Below, piece after piece: positions 42,829-52,549 of a stretch of 64,000 nt of DNA; position 1 is the stretch's first letter, and each line of letters begins with the position of its first letter. Both the position numbers and the translations under genes were made by a program. Source of the stretch: Vibrio pelagius (GTDB taxonomy: Bacteria; Pseudomonadota; Gammaproteobacteria; Enterobacterales; Vibrionaceae). The stretch lies in assembly GCF_024347575.1 (NCBI RefSeq), contig NZ_AP025504.1, forward strand, positions 62,001 through 126,000. Reading direction: 5' to 3'. The notes beneath the pieces were generated by a model that did no database searches, was not told the DNA's origin, and saw only the letters and a program-made list of their open reading frames with translations.

Positions 42829-43911
42829 ATGTCGCAATATAATTTAGTTCAGATCTTAGCTGGTTCTCCAGTGCCCCCAATGCAACGAATAAAAATTTTT
42901 TCTCCAGATGAATGGGAAGAATTCGTTGAGGAGTGGTTAACGGTTAAGAAGAAAGAATTTCTTGATACGGATAGATTAGGTGGTGCTGGTGATAAAGGGC
43001 GTGATGTCGTTGGTTATGTTACATGTCCTAAACAGTATCCTGATTCTTATGTTTGGGATAATTTTCAGTGCAAGCACTATGATCATCCGTTGATGCCTAG
43101 TGATGTCTGGGCGGAGTTCGGTAAACTCTGTTATTACACCTTCATCGGTGATTTTCCTGTTCCAAGGTACTATTTTTTTGTAGCTCCTCAAGGTTTGGGA
43201 ACTTCATTGTCAGATTTACTTCGTAAACCTACCGTTCTAAAAAAAGAACTTAAGGCGAATTGGGACAAGTACTGTAAACATAAAATAACGAAAACAGTGA
43301 GTGGTGGAATTTCGCTCGAAGGGGATCTACTAAAATACATTGATGAGTTTGACTTTTCTATTTTCTACAAAATGAAGCCACTTACTCTTGTAGAAGAACA
43401 TGCTAAGTCTCGCTATCACGCGACAAGGTTTGGTGGCGGTTTACCTGATCGTCCTAATGTTGGTGATGTCCCCCAAGATATTGCGTCAAGTGAGTTGGTA
43501 TACATTTCCAAGTTGCTAGACGCCTATAGCGAAGCTGATAACGCTGAGTACATAAAGGTTAGCGACTTGCCTAAAGGGAAAGCAACAAATAAGCACTTTA
43601 AACGCGCTCGTAAGAATTTCCATAAAGCTGAACAGCTTAAGCAGTTTTCTAGAGATACACTCCCCCCAGGTATATTTGAAAAATTCCAAGGAGAAATATT
43701 ATCTGGAGTCGTCGATATAGTAGACGAAGAGCATGAGAACGGTTTCGTGAGAGTGAAAACTGTAGAAAAGGAAGCTCGTCGATTGGCTATAACATCAAAC
43801 CCACTGACACTATGCAGTGATGGTGAGGATAGGGCTGGTATATGTCATCACCTAGCCAATGATAATAGCGGAGACAATGAGTTTGTTTGGGTAGCTGCTG
43901 ATGACGACTAA
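42829..43911 (+). CDS. ABC-3C effector with restriction-endonuclease-like domain
   Basis: The N-terminal part carries a PD-(D/E)xK-type pattern: GAGDKGRDVVGY (D59), then FQCKHY (Q80-C-K82), as in Mrr-like DNA nucleases. The C-terminal 200 residues have no motif I know. The two following genes are the middle component and ATPase of the ABC three-component systems predicted by Aravind and colleagues, so this is the effector position. The ATG at 42829 has a weak ribosome site. An in-frame ATG at 42880 is a possible alternative. It overlaps the next gene by 11 bases. Confidence 0.72.
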   Translation: MSQYNLVQILAGSPVPPMQRIKIFSPDEWEEFVEEWLTVKKKEFLDTDRLGGAGDKGRDVVGYVTCPKQYPDSYVWDNFQCKHYDHPLMPSDVWAEFGKLCYYTFIGDFPVPRYYFFVAPQGLGTSLSDLLRKPTVLKKELKANWDKYCKHKITKTVSGGISLEGDLLKYIDEFDFSIFYKMKPLTLVEEHAKSRYHATRFGGGLPDRPNVGDVPQDIASSELVYISKLLDAYSEADNAEYIKVSDLPKGKATNKHFKRARKNFHKAEQLKQFSRDTLPPGIFEKFQGEILSGVVDIVDEEHENGFVRVKTVEKEARRLAITSNPLTLCSDGEDRAGICHHLANDNSGDNEFVWVAADDD

Positions 43912-44389
43912 AACTAATCTCGCGTTTAATAATCATGTTGAATATGGCTTACGTGCGTTGGCAATATTGAAGCACCTATATCCCACATACGGTGATCTCG
44001 ATAAGCTAGCTTGCCTCGACTACATTGTTGTCCACTCTGGAGACTTTTCTAACTCATTAGATAGCTTGCATGCACCTATACCTTATAGAAGCAGTGAGCT
44101 TTATATTAGGCGCTCATTAATGAGAGATGGCTTAAATCTACTGTGCCAATATGGCTTGGCGTCAGTTATAAACGATGAATCTGGCTTGCAGTATGTACTT
44201 ACGGAAGAAGGTGAACCGTTTTTGGATATGCTCGGCTCAGAGTATGTAGAACATGTTCAGAAGAGAGCCAAGTGGGCAGTCAGGAAGTTTGGGTTGCTTG
44301 ATAGCGAGAGTTTAAGAAGAAGTATCCAGCAGTCGTTTAATGGTACGGATGCAGAGATCGCATTCAGAACACACATTTTGAGAGGTTAG
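43901..44389 (+). CDS. ABC-3C middle component
   Basis: The 162-residue protein looks all-helical, with a winged-helix-like centre (YIRRSLMRDGLNLLCQYGLASVINDESGLQYVLTEEGEPFLDML). Size, position and the GLRALAILKHLYP start fit the middle component type 2 of ABC-3C systems. That component is predicted to link the ATPase to the effector. It overlaps the effector gene by 11 bases and is followed by the ATPase 2 bases later. Confidence 0.68.
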   Translation: MTTKTNLAFNNHVEYGLRALAILKHLYPTYGDLDKLACLDYIVVHSGDFSNSLDSLHAPIPYRSSELYIRRSLMRDGLNLLCQYGLASVINDESGLQYVLTEEGEPFLDMLGSEYVEHVQKRAKWAVRKFGLLDSESLRRSIQQSFNGTDAEIAFRTHILRG

Positions 44390-44391
44390 TT

Positions 44392-46206
44392 TTGGCGCAT
44401 TTGTATATTAGTGAGCTTCGATTGAGCAGTGCAGATGCAGATAGTGCAGATGCCTCAATTAAGTTTGATAAGGGCGTTAATATAATTACAGGGCCTTCTA
44501 ACACAGGTAAAACTTTCATTTTCGAGTGTTTGGAGTACATGTTGGGCAGAGGTGCACTGGAAAGGCGAATTACGGAGTCTAAAGTATATTCAGAGATTTA
44601 CCTTGAACTTTGTGATGCTGACGGTGATACATTTACGTTAAAGTCAGGATTTAGCGGAGAAAACTTTGAGGTTTTCGAGTCATCTATAGATGAAATCGAT
44701 AGTGCCAGCTCCTCTAGAGAGCTGAAGAGGAAGCACACTGCAAAAGCCAAAAATACTCTATCGTACTACTTGCTGGAACGCTGCGGTCTGACTGGTACAT
44801 GGATTCGAAGCAATAAACAGGGCAAGAAAAACGAACTTAACCTGACCTCAATGAGGCAACTGCATTTAATCGACGAGTTAAGAATACCTACAAAGTTATC
44901 TCCTTTTCTGTCGGGACAATACACTGATGAGACTAAGGAAATTAACGTAATAAAGTGGCTTGTTAGTGGTGAGGATGACTCACACATTACTGAAAAACTT
45001 CCAGTGAAAGTTATCAATAACAAAACGGGAAAGCTCGAGTTGTTGGAAGAGTTGATCTCGTCACTAATGGAACGCATTCCCACTGGGGCGACCAGAACTG
45101 AGCTTGAGGATCAGGAAAGTAAGCTCGAATTGGCAATAGAGGAAGTTGAGTCTAAACATCTCGCAATCATATCTCAATGTGAGGTACTTGAAAGTGAGCG
45201 TGATTCGTTGAACCGTCAGTTATTAGATCATGCTGAACAGAGAAAAGAGCTACAGAAATTGTCTCAAAACTCGGCAATAGTAGAAAAGCAATACTTCTCA
45301 GATCTAATGAGGCTACAGTCAACCATAGAGATGGGATCCGCTGTTCAAGGAATAGAAACTAGGAGCTGTCCTGTATGTGATAGTGTATTGAATGACCTTA
45401 ATCATACTGTTGTTGAAGTGTGTAATAGTTCAAAAATAGAGATAGAAAAAACCATCCGTCTAATCAATGAATTAAAGAGTGCGAAGTCTCAGTTCGACGA
45501 TGAAGTTGACGAGCTTGATTTGCTCGATGTCAGTCTTGTAGAAGAGCTGGAAATGAAAAAAACTGAGTTAGATGGTTACGTTTCTAATGCACTAAAAGAG
45601 CTATCTGTAAAAATGAGAGAGCTCGAAGATAAACATAAAGAAGTGCAACACAACATTTATCTCATAGAGCACATTGAGGGCCTGCAACTACAGAAAGATG
45701 ACATAGAACAGGTTATAGAAGACTCTTCGACCTCAAGGCAGTTTGAGGTTCCAACTGTAGCTATGATGGAAAGATTAGCTAATCGGATAGGAGAATACCT
45801 TGATTTATGGGGTTATCCAAATGTTGAATCAAGTCGCGTTTTGTATAGTGAGGATGACAAGGACTTTGTAATTGCTGGGGAAAGTCGGAACTTAGCAGGT
45901 AAAGGTTATCGTTCAATAACGTATGCTGCTTGTGCTATTTCATTGTTGGAACTATACAAAGGCCTAGGCTTTATGATCATTGATTCGCCATTGGTTACTT
46001 ACAAAAAGCCAGATGTTCCTGAAGGCGAAGAAATTTCGGAAGATATGGCATCGAGTTTCTATGACTCGTTGAAGGGCCTTGATAAATCGCAACAATTAAT
46101 AATTATCGAGAACGAGGATGTTCCCGAGGATGTTAGTGAAGTGGTGAACCATATACATTTCACTAAAAGTAAGAGAAAAGGGAGATACGGTTTTATACCT
46201 CATTGA
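44392..46206 (+). CDS. ABC-3C ATPase (DUF3732, Rad50/SMC-like)
   Basis: The 604-residue ATPase has Walker A GPSNTGKT at 34-41 and a long central coiled coil (about 220-460). The coil is interrupted by a zinc-hook-like CPVC at 326-329. Walker B is FMIIDSPL with D531. The layout is that of SMC/Rad50-type ATPases and of DUF3732 ATPases in ABC-3C systems. It probably senses nucleic acid or nucleoprotein and activates the effector. The start is a TTG 2 bases after the previous stop, with AGAGG upstream. Confidence 0.8.
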   Translation: MAHLYISELRLSSADADSADASIKFDKGVNIITGPSNTGKTFIFECLEYMLGRGALERRITESKVYSEIYLELCDADGDTFTLKSGFSGENFEVFESSIDEIDSASSSRELKRKHTAKAKNTLSYYLLERCGLTGTWIRSNKQGKKNELNLTSMRQLHLIDELRIPTKLSPFLSGQYTDETKEINVIKWLVSGEDDSHITEKLPVKVINNKTGKLELLEELISSLMERIPTGATRTELEDQESKLELAIEEVESKHLAIISQCEVLESERDSLNRQLLDHAEQRKELQKLSQNSAIVEKQYFSDLMRLQSTIEMGSAVQGIETRSCPVCDSVLNDLNHTVVEVCNSSKIEIEKTIRLINELKSAKSQFDDEVDELDLLDVSLVEELEMKKTELDGYVSNALKELSVKMRELEDKHKEVQHNIYLIEHIEGLQLQKDDIEQVIEDSSTSRQFEVPTVAMMERLANRIGEYLDLWGYPNVESSRVLYSEDDKDFVIAGESRNLAGKGYRSITYAACAISLLELYKGLGFMIIDSPLVTYKKPDVPEGEEISEDMASSFYDSLKGLDKSQQLIIIENEDVPEDVSEVVNHIHFTKSKRKGRYGFIPH

Positions 46207-46216
46207 ATCTTATATA

Positions 46217-46249
46217 CAAAAAGGCGAACCAAATGGTTCGCCTTTTGTT
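46217..46249. terminator. Bidirectional terminator between the ABC-3C system and gcvP
   Basis: AAGGCGAACC / GGTTCGCCTT with a 4-nt loop, flanked by A and T tracts. It can stop both convergent transcripts. Confidence 0.88.
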
Positions 46250-46260
46250 ATTCAAGTTAG

Positions 46261-46319
46261 TTTCCAACTTAGTTATCGGTTTCCAACTCGGTTATCACAG
46301 TTTCCAACTTGGTTATCTG
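46261..46319. repeat. Three tandem ~20-base repeats
   Basis: TTTCCAACTYRGTTATC occurs at 46261, 46280 and 46301 with small variations. The repeats lie between the convergent ends of the ABC-3C ATPase gene and gcvP. Confidence 0.75.
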
Positions 46320-46334
46320 TGATCATATACGAAA

Positions 46335-49214
46335 TTAGTCTTCGTAGTTCTCAATGCTTGGGCAAGAACAGATTAAGTTACGGTCACCGTATACGTTGTC
46401 TACACGATTCACAGTAGGCCAGTACTTCGAGTTCTTCGTTGCTTTCGATGGGAAACAACCCAGTTCACGAGAATATGGACGGTCCCATGTGTCGCTCGAT
46501 AGATCTACTTGTGTATGTGGTGCATTGACTAGTGGGTTGTTATCTAGCGGCCACTCGCCGTTCTTAACTGCCGCCATTTCATGACGGATTGCGATCATCG
46601 CTTCGCAGAAACGATCTAGCTCTTCTAAATCTTCTGATTCAGTTGGCTCAACCATTAGTGTGCCAGCAACTGGGAATGACATCGTCGGCGCGTGGAAACC
46701 GTAGTCCATCAAACGCTTAGCGATATCTTCTTCGCTGATGCCTGTCTCTTCCTTAAGTGGACGAATATCGATAATACATTCGTGCGCTACGCGACCGTTA
46801 GTGCCACGATAAAGAACAGGGTAGTGCGGACGTAGTTTTTCCATCACGTAGTTTGCGTTCAGGATGGCAACTTTAGTCGCTTCAGTCAGACCTGGTTCAC
46901 CCATCATTGCGATGTAAGCCCAAGAGATAGGCAGGATAGAAGCACTACCTAGATCCGCAGCAGATACCGCGTAGTCAGAACCTTGTACGCCATTTTCGAT
47001 GTGGCCTGGTAGGAAAGGTGCTAGGTGAGATTTAACACCGATAGGACCCATACCTGGACCACCACCACCGTGTGGAATACAGAACGTTTTGTGTAGGTTC
47101 AAGTGAGACACGTCTGAACCGATGAAGCCTGGAGACGTTAGACCTACTTGAGCGTTCATGTTTGCGCCGTCTAGGTAAACCTGACCACCCGCAGCGTGTA
47201 CTTGCTCACACACTTCCTTCACTTGCTCTTCGTATACACCGTGTGTAGAAGGGTAAGTGATCATGATGCTTGATAGGTTCTCTTTGTGCTTCTCGATCTT
47301 AGCGGCTAGGTCGGCCATGTCGATGTTGCCATCTTCATCACACTTAACAACCACTACCTTCATAGAAACCATAGATGCTGTTGCAGGGTTAGTACCGTGT
47401 GCAGAGCTAGGGATCAGACAAACATTACGGTGACCTTCACCGCGGCTTGCGTGGTAACGTTGAATCGCGATTAGACCTGCGTATTCACCAGATGCACCAG
47501 AGTTAGGCTGTAGAGAGAAATCGTCGTAACCAGTGATCTCACATAGCTTCTCTTTAAGATCTTTTGCTAGAGCTGTGTAACCAGCCGCTTGTTCTAGAGG
47601 AGCGAATGGGTGGATGGAACCAAACTCAGGCCATGTCACTGGGATCATCTCTGCTGCAGCGTTCAGCTTCATCGTACAGCTACCCAGTGGGATCATGCCG
47701 TGCGTTAGTGAGAAATCTTTGTTCTCAAGCTGTTTTAGGTAACGCATCATCTGCGTTTCGCTGTGGTGCGTGTTGAATACTGGGTGCGTTAGGAACTTAG
47801 ATTCACGACGGCAGTTTTCTGGAATTGCAGCGAATTCATTAGCAGCAATGTCTGTAGACAGTGCGTTGATGTCTTCTTTCACGTCGAAGATAGCGAATAG
47901 TGCGTTGATATCTTCGATCGTAGTTGTTTCATCTAAGCTGATACCGATCTTGCCTGGAAGTAGACGCAGGTTAATGTCTGCAGCTTGAGCGCGTGCGTAC
48001 AGTGCTTCTGTCTTCTCTTCAGAGTTAATCGTGATGGTATCGAAGAAGCTGTTGTTTGTTAGCTCGTAACCTGATTTAGTTAGACCTGCCGCTAGAATCG
48101 CAGTCATGTGGTGTGTACGACGAGCAATAGTACGTAGACCTTCTGCACCGTGGTAAACCGCGTAGAATGACGCCATGTTTGCCAGAAGCGCTTGAGCTGT
48201 ACAGATGTTTGATGTCGCTTTTTCACGGCGGATGTGTTGTTCACGAGTTTGCATCGCCATACGTAGCGCTTGGTTGCCGTTTGTATCGATAGAAACACCG
48301 ATTACACGACCTGGCATAGTACGCTTGTGCTTGTCACGTGTTGCCATAAATGCAGCGTGTGGACCGCCGTAACCCATAGGAACACCAAAGCGTTGTGCGC
48401 TACCGATCACTACGTCTGCGCCCATTTCGCCAGCTGGCTTGAGCAGAGCAGAAGCAAGTAGGTCTGTCGCAACCGTTACCAGTGTTTTGTTTGCTTGCGC
48501 TTTTGCGATGATGTCGGTTAGATCGCGTACTTCACCGGTTGTACCTGGGTACTGTACAAGAGCACCGAATACGTCTTGCTCAGGAAGTGTTTCAAGAGCA
48601 CCAACCATAACTTCGAAGCCAATGTACTCAGCACGAGTTTTTACAACTTCTAGTGTTTGTGGGTGAACATCGTCAGCCACGAAGAACACTTTGCTCTTGC
48701 TCTTACCTGCTCGCTTACACAGAGTCATCGCTTCGCCTGCCGCAGTTGCTTCATCAAGCAGTGATGCGTTTGCGATTTCCATGCCAGTTAGATCCATGAC
48801 CATCTGCTGGTAATTAAGCAGTGCTTCAAGACGACCTTGAGAGATCTCTGGTTGGTAAGGCGTGTAAGCTGTGTACCAGCCTGGGTTTTCCAAAACGTTA
48901 CGCAGGATAACGTTTGGAGTGAATGTGTTGTAGTAGCCTTGGCCGATGAACGTGCGTTTCACTTGGTTTAGGTTAGCGATCTCTTTAAGCGAGCTCAGCA
49001 TATCCATTTCGCTCAGTGGCGCAGCAAGCGTCATTGGCTTCTCTAGGCGAATTTGTGCAGGGACCGTTTCATCGATCAATGTTTCTAGGCTTGTCGCGTT
49101 AATCGCTTCAAGCATCTTTTGCTGGTCTGCCTTGTTTGGACCGTTGTGGCGTGCAACGAACTCGTTTTGAGTACCCAAATCTTTAAGTAATTGGCTTTGA
49201 AGTAATTCAGTCAT
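46335..49214 (-). CDS. gcvP: Glycine dehydrogenase (decarboxylating), P-protein
   Basis: The 959-residue protein is the full-length fused P-protein. It has the PLP lysine K709 in [19 protein letters not shown] and an N-terminal inactive half with the same fold. It decarboxylates glycine and passes the aminomethyl group to the lipoyl arm of GcvH. It is the third gene of the minus-strand glyA-gcvH-gcvP unit, 92 bases after gcvH. The ATG has an AGAAAG site upstream. Confidence 0.96.
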   Translation of the reverse strand: MTELLQSQLLKDLGTQNEFVARHNGPNKADQQKMLEAINATSLETLIDETVPAQIRLEKPMTLAAPLSEMDMLSSLKEIANLNQVKRTFIGQGYYNTFTPNVILRNVLENPGWYTAYTPYQPEISQGRLEALLNYQQMVMDLTGMEIANASLLDEATAAGEAMTLCKRAGKSKSKVFFVADDVHPQTLEVVKTRAEYIGFEVMVGALETLPEQDVFGALVQYPGTTGEVRDLTDIIAKAQANKTLVTVATDLLASALLKPAGEMGADVVIGSAQRFGVPMGYGGPHAAFMATRDKHKRTMPGRVIGVSIDTNGNQALRMAMQTREQHIRREKATSNICTAQALLANMASFYAVYHGAEGLRTIARRTHHMTAILAAGLTKSGYELTNNSFFDTITINSEEKTEALYARAQAADINLRLLPGKIGISLDETTTIEDINALFAIFDVKEDINALSTDIAANEFAAIPENCRRESKFLTHPVFNTHHSETQMMRYLKQLENKDFSLTHGMIPLGSCTMKLNAAAEMIPVTWPEFGSIHPFAPLEQAAGYTALAKDLKEKLCEITGYDDFSLQPNSGASGEYAGLIAIQRYHASRGEGHRNVCLIPSSAHGTNPATASMVSMKVVVVKCDEDGNIDMADLAAKIEKHKENLSSIMITYPSTHGVYEEQVKEVCEQVHAAGGQVYLDGANMNAQVGLTSPGFIGSDVSHLNLHKTFCIPHGGGGPGMGPIGVKSHLAPFLPGHIENGVQGSDYAVSAADLGSASILPISWAYIAMMGEPGLTEATKVAILNANYVMEKLRPHYPVLYRGTNGRVAHECIIDIRPLKEETGISEEDIAKRLMDYGFHAPTMSFPVAGTLMVEPTESEDLEELDRFCEAMIAIRHEMAAVKNGEWPLDNNPLVNAPHTQVDLSSDTWDRPYSRELGCFPSKATKNSKYWPTVNRVDNVYGDRNLICSCPSIENYED

Positions 49215-49263
49215 GATATCGTTCTACTTTCTCTGTAAGGGCTGTGAGCAAGCCCCTAAAATT

Positions 49264-49285
49264 AAGCTGCTTCAAAGAGCAGCTT
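49264..49285 (-). other. Intercistronic hairpin gcvH-gcvP
   Basis: A perfect 8-bp stem (AAGCTGCT / AGCAGCTT) with a 6-nt loop is followed by AATTTT on the minus strand. It may stabilise the upstream mRNA or cause partial termination. Confidence 0.5.
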
Positions 49286-49306
49286 TATCGTATACGGGTT
49301 ACCTAA

Positions 49307-49687
49307 TTAATCTTCGTCGATTGAATTTAGGTATTCTTCTGCATCTTTTAGGTTGTCTAGTTCAGACGCGTCAGCCATCTTCACTTTAACAATCCAACCA
49401 CCTTCATAAGGTTCTTCGTTGATTAGCTCTGGGCTATCTTCTAGCTCTTCGTTGATTTCAACGATTTCACCAGTGATAGGAGCGTAGATGTCAGATGCTG
49501 CTTTTACAGACTCTACTAGAGAGAAGCTTTCACCTGCTTCGATTTCGTCTTCTGTTTCTGGCAGGTCAACGAATACAACGTCACCTAGCATCTCTTGAGC
49601 GTGCTCAGAAATACCGATAGTTACAGTACCGTCACCGTTGTCTTTAACCCACTCGTGGCTGTCTGCAAACTTAAGTGTATTGTCCAT
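49307..49687 (-). CDS. gcvH: Glycine cleavage system H protein
   Basis: The 126-residue carrier has its lipoylated lysine at K62 in [16 protein letters not shown], a normal family length, and an acidic C-terminus. It shuttles the aminomethyl group between GcvP, GcvT and the L protein. The gene lies 55 bases after glyA, with GGAG before the ATG. Confidence 0.96.
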   Translation of the reverse strand: MDNTLKFADSHEWVKDNGDGTVTIGISEHAQEMLGDVVFVDLPETEDEIEAGESFSLVESVKAASDIYAPITGEIVEINEELEDSPELINEEPYEGGWIVKVKMADASELDNLKDAEEYLNSIDED

Positions 49688-49742
49688 TGCTTGTTCTCCA
49701 AAAATTTATGAGGTGTTAATTTATAAAATAAAAAGTGTTCTA

Positions 49743-51038
49743 TTAACGGTAAAGCGGGAAGCGCTTGCACAGCTCTTTAACTTGCTTGCGAACGCGTTGC
49801 TCAACTTCAGCGTTACCTTCTGGGCTTTCAACAAGACCATCAAGTACATCGCCGATCCACTCACCGATGAGTTTGAATTCTTCAGCGCCAAAACCACGGC
49901 TAGTCCCAGCAGGTGTTCCTAAACGAATACCAGATGTAATCATAGGTTTTTCTGTATCGAATGGGATGCCGTTTTTGTTACATGTGATCCCGGCACGCTC
50001 CAATGCTTCTTCGGTTACATTACCTTTCAAACCTTTAGGGCGAAGGTCAACCAGCATCAGATGTGTATCTGTTCCGCCTGTCACAATGTCACAACCGCGA
50101 GTTTGCAATACTTCAGCAAGAACTTTTGCGTTGTTGATCACTGAATCGATATAAGTATTGAATTCTGGACCTAGAGCCTCACCGAAAGCGACGGCTTTAG
50201 CCGCAATAACGTGCATTAGAGGGCCACCTTGAAGACCTGGGAATACCGCAGAGTTGATCTTCTTGTTGATCTCTTCGTGGTTAGTCAGAATCATACCGCC
50301 ACGTGGACCACGCAGTGTTTTGTGCGTCGTTGTGGTTACAACGTGAGCGTGAGGAAGTGGGCTAGGGTGCGCACCTGTCGCGATAAGACCCGCAATGTGT
50401 GCCATATCGACCATCAGTAGTGCGCCAACTTCATCCGCGATTTCACGGAATTTAGCAAAGTCGATAGTACGTGGGATCGCGCTACCACCAGCAATGATCA
50501 TTTTTGGTTTATGTTCAACGGCCAGTTCGCGTACTGCATCATAATCAATTTCTAGTGTGTCACGGTTTACACCGTACTGAACTGCGTTGAACCATTTACC
50601 AGAAAGAGCAGGGCGTGCGCCGTGAGTTAAGTGGCCGCCTGCGTCAAGAGACATGCCTAAAATAGTATCGCCTGGCTGTAAAAGAGCCAGTTTTACAGCG
50701 CCATTTGCTTGTGCGCCAGAGTGAGGTTGAACGTTAGCGTATTCACAGTTAAACAGTTTCTTAGCGCGCTCAATCGCGATCGCTTCTACTGTATCTACGT
50801 GTTCACAACCGCCGTAGTAACGACGACCAGGATAACCTTCAGCATATTTGTTGGTTAGGCAAGTGCCTTGAGCTTGCATAACTGCTTTAGACACGATGTT
50901 CTCAGAAGCAATTAGCTCGATTTGTTCGTTTTGACGTGCGTTTTCCGCCTGGATTCCTGCGAATACTGCGTCGTCAGTTGCCGATAGGTTAGTAGAGAAA
51001 AAACTGTCTAAGCTATGGTTTTGGTATGCGTTGTTCAT
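49743..51038 (-). CDS. glyA: Serine hydroxymethyltransferase
   Basis: The 431-residue PLP enzyme has the active-site lysine K240 in [11 protein letters not shown] and the conserved [18 protein letters not shown] segment. It interconverts serine and glycine with tetrahydrofolate. Being transcribed with gcvH and gcvP, this copy probably serves glycine catabolism, and a housekeeping copy elsewhere is likely. It is the first gene of the unit. A PurR-like box lies about 70 bases upstream. Confidence 0.96.
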   Translation of the reverse strand: MNNAYQNHSLDSFFSTNLSATDDAVFAGIQAENARQNEQIELIASENIVSKAVMQAQGTCLTNKYAEGYPGRRYYGGCEHVDTVEAIAIERAKKLFNCEYANVQPHSGAQANGAVKLALLQPGDTILGMSLDAGGHLTHGARPALSGKWFNAVQYGVNRDTLEIDYDAVRELAVEHKPKMIIAGGSAIPRTIDFAKFREIADEVGALLMVDMAHIAGLIATGAHPSPLPHAHVVTTTTHKTLRGPRGGMILTNHEEINKKINSAVFPGLQGGPLMHVIAAKAVAFGEALGPEFNTYIDSVINNAKVLAEVLQTRGCDIVTGGTDTHLMLVDLRPKGLKGNVTEEALERAGITCNKNGIPFDTEKPMITSGIRLGTPAGTSRGFGAEEFKLIGEWIGDVLDGLVESPEGNAEVEQRVRKQVKELCKRFPLYR

Positions 51039-51109
51039 TGTCGAGACCTTTCAATTAACTAATGGATATTGTTTTTATGTGTCCATTAGGTCTTGCGTTG
51101 GTTTCTGCA

Positions 51110-51125
51110 TCGTAATCGTTTGCGT
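51110..51125 (-). promoter_or_regulatory. PurR-like box upstream of glyA
   Basis: On the minus strand ACGCAAACGATTACGA keeps the left half and core of the PurR consensus ACGCAAACGTTTTCGT (13 of 16). E. coli glyA and gcv are known PurR targets. Confidence 0.6.
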
Positions 51126-51323
51126 CCAATTTGGTGTTAAGCCTTAAATATTGTGCGCTAACGACCAAACGTAGGGTCAATGCAGTGCGAAATTGGTTCC
51201 CCAAAAGTGGGGTAAAAACAGCCGCCTTAAATGTTAAATCTGTCATTTAATGCAAGCTGAAGTAGCATCTCTTCATCTAACAAGTCGATAACATAGCGTC
51301 GTTAAATCCAATTTTCAATAAAA

Positions 51324-51339
51324 ATTTCCAATAGGAAAC
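51324..51339. promoter_or_regulatory. Operator-like palindrome in the glyA-regulator gap
   Basis: Read on the minus strand, GTTTCCTATTGGAAAT shares 11 of 16 positions with the GTTTACTATAGTGAAC repeats upstream of gcvT. It lies between the divergent glyA and XRE-cupin genes. The 421-base gap holds no gene. Confidence 0.4.
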
Positions 51340-51459
51340 AGATTTTCTTGTTTTGCTACTCGGAGCACGCTTTATTTTGTTGCGTGGTCTTTAATCAACA
51401 AAGCGCTTCATGCAACAATGAATTCTATAGACAGGATGCAGAAATAAAACGAGGGACCT

Positions 51460-52083
51460 ATGTCAGAAGACATCTATGATGAGTACCCATCTTTGACACT
51501 GGCGAAAGAGACGCCAGACCAAAATATTGAGCCGTTAAAATTAGGACAGCGCATTAAAGATATCCGTAGCAAATTGGGTATTACATTAGAAGAAGCGAGC
51601 CAAAGAACTGGCCTTGCGCGTTCCACGCTCAGCAAGATTGAAAATGAGCAGATATCTCCTACCTTCCAAGCAATGCAAAAGCTAGCGATGGGTTTGCAGA
51701 TAGATATGCCCCAACTCTTTGAGCCACCAAGAAAAAAAGTCGCCACTGGTCGTCGTGATCTAACCAAAGCGGGAGAAGGAAAACCGCATCCAACTCCCAC
51801 TTACGAACATGAGCTATTAGCAACGGAATTATCGAACAAGAAGATGATGCCATTTAAGAGCCGCGTTAGAGCGCGCGCGTTCGAGGAGTATAATGATTGG
51901 GTACGCCATGATGGTGAAGAGTTTCTTATGGTCATTTCGGGTGACATCATGTTCTACTCAGAATTCTATGAGCCTATCCCGATGAGTGAAGGGGATAGCA
52001 TGTATTATGATGCCAATATGGGGCATATGCTTATCTCAACTAGCACTGAAGATGCTCTGATTCTGTGGGTGACTGCAAAATAA
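51460..52083 (+). CDS. XRE-cupin transcriptional regulator
   Basis: The 207-residue protein has a helix-turn-helix at about 28-82 (IKDIRSKLGITLEEASQRTGLARSTLSKIENEQISPTFQAMQKLA). A basic linker and a C-terminal cupin domain (about 115-205, HDGEEFLMVISGDIMFYSEFYEPIPMSEGDSMYYDANMGHML) follow. Proteins of this type often sense a small metabolite of the pathway they sit in. Its place between glyA and gcvT suggests control of glycine catabolism. GAGGGA precedes the ATG. Confidence 0.88.
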   Translation: MSEDIYDEYPSLTLAKETPDQNIEPLKLGQRIKDIRSKLGITLEEASQRTGLARSTLSKIENEQISPTFQAMQKLAMGLQIDMPQLFEPPRKKVATGRRDLTKAGEGKPHPTPTYEHELLATELSNKKMMPFKSRVRARAFEEYNDWVRHDGEEFLMVISGDIMFYSEFYEPIPMSEGDSMYYDANMGHMLISTSTEDALILWVTAK

Positions 52084-52098
52084 CTGGATAGTTTTTAA

Positions 52099-52114
52099 AT
52101 TTCCTATAGTGAAG
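52099..52114. promoter_or_regulatory. Operator-like site after the XRE-cupin gene
   Basis: ATTTCCTATAGTGAAG matches GTTTACTATAGTGAAC at 13 of 16 positions. It lies 16 bases after the regulator's stop codon. Confidence 0.45.
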
Positions 52115-52279
52115 GCAAACGTTTGCTTTTGTGGCGAACGTCTTTCAATTGGCGTGATATCGATGGTAAAAACATCAATATCACGCTTTTTTGTATCTAC
52201 AATATTTGTTTTCAAATTGTTAAATGTCACATTTTGGACTGTTTTGATCTTGTTAAGGGTGTAAAACTGATTCAGGCTT

Positions 52280-52334
52280 GTTTACTATAGTGAACACGGT
52301 TTACTCATGTTGATTGATGTTTACTGAAGTGAAT
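52280..52334. promoter_or_regulatory. Three operator-like repeats upstream of gcvT
   Basis: GTTTACTATAGTGAAC (52280), GTTTACTCATGTTGAT (52299) and GTTTACTGAAGTGAAT (52319) are spaced 19 and 20 bases, about two helical turns. The first is a near-perfect palindrome. They probably bind the XRE-cupin protein, which is inference. The 466-base gap before gcvT holds no gene and no glycine-riboswitch motif that I could find. Confidence 0.6.
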
Positions 52335-52549
52335 TATTGGAAGGCGGCCGAATGTGTCTATTTCGCTATTTTTTGGATTTTCTATACAGAGCACTCTTCT
52401 CATATAGAAAATCCATAGATTGAGGCCATATCGCCACTTCCTACTTTCTAACGGTTCTTATCTTAGGTGAAAGATAGAGAGCAACTCTACATAGAGATAT
52501 AAGCGGCAGCGTCGATGTTGGATACCTGCAACGCTTCATGGAGAATAAA

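Noticed and set aside
51039..52549. Glycine riboswitch before glyA or gcvT
   Set aside because: I looked for the conserved tandem-aptamer motifs on both strands and saw none. The repeats there look like DNA operators.
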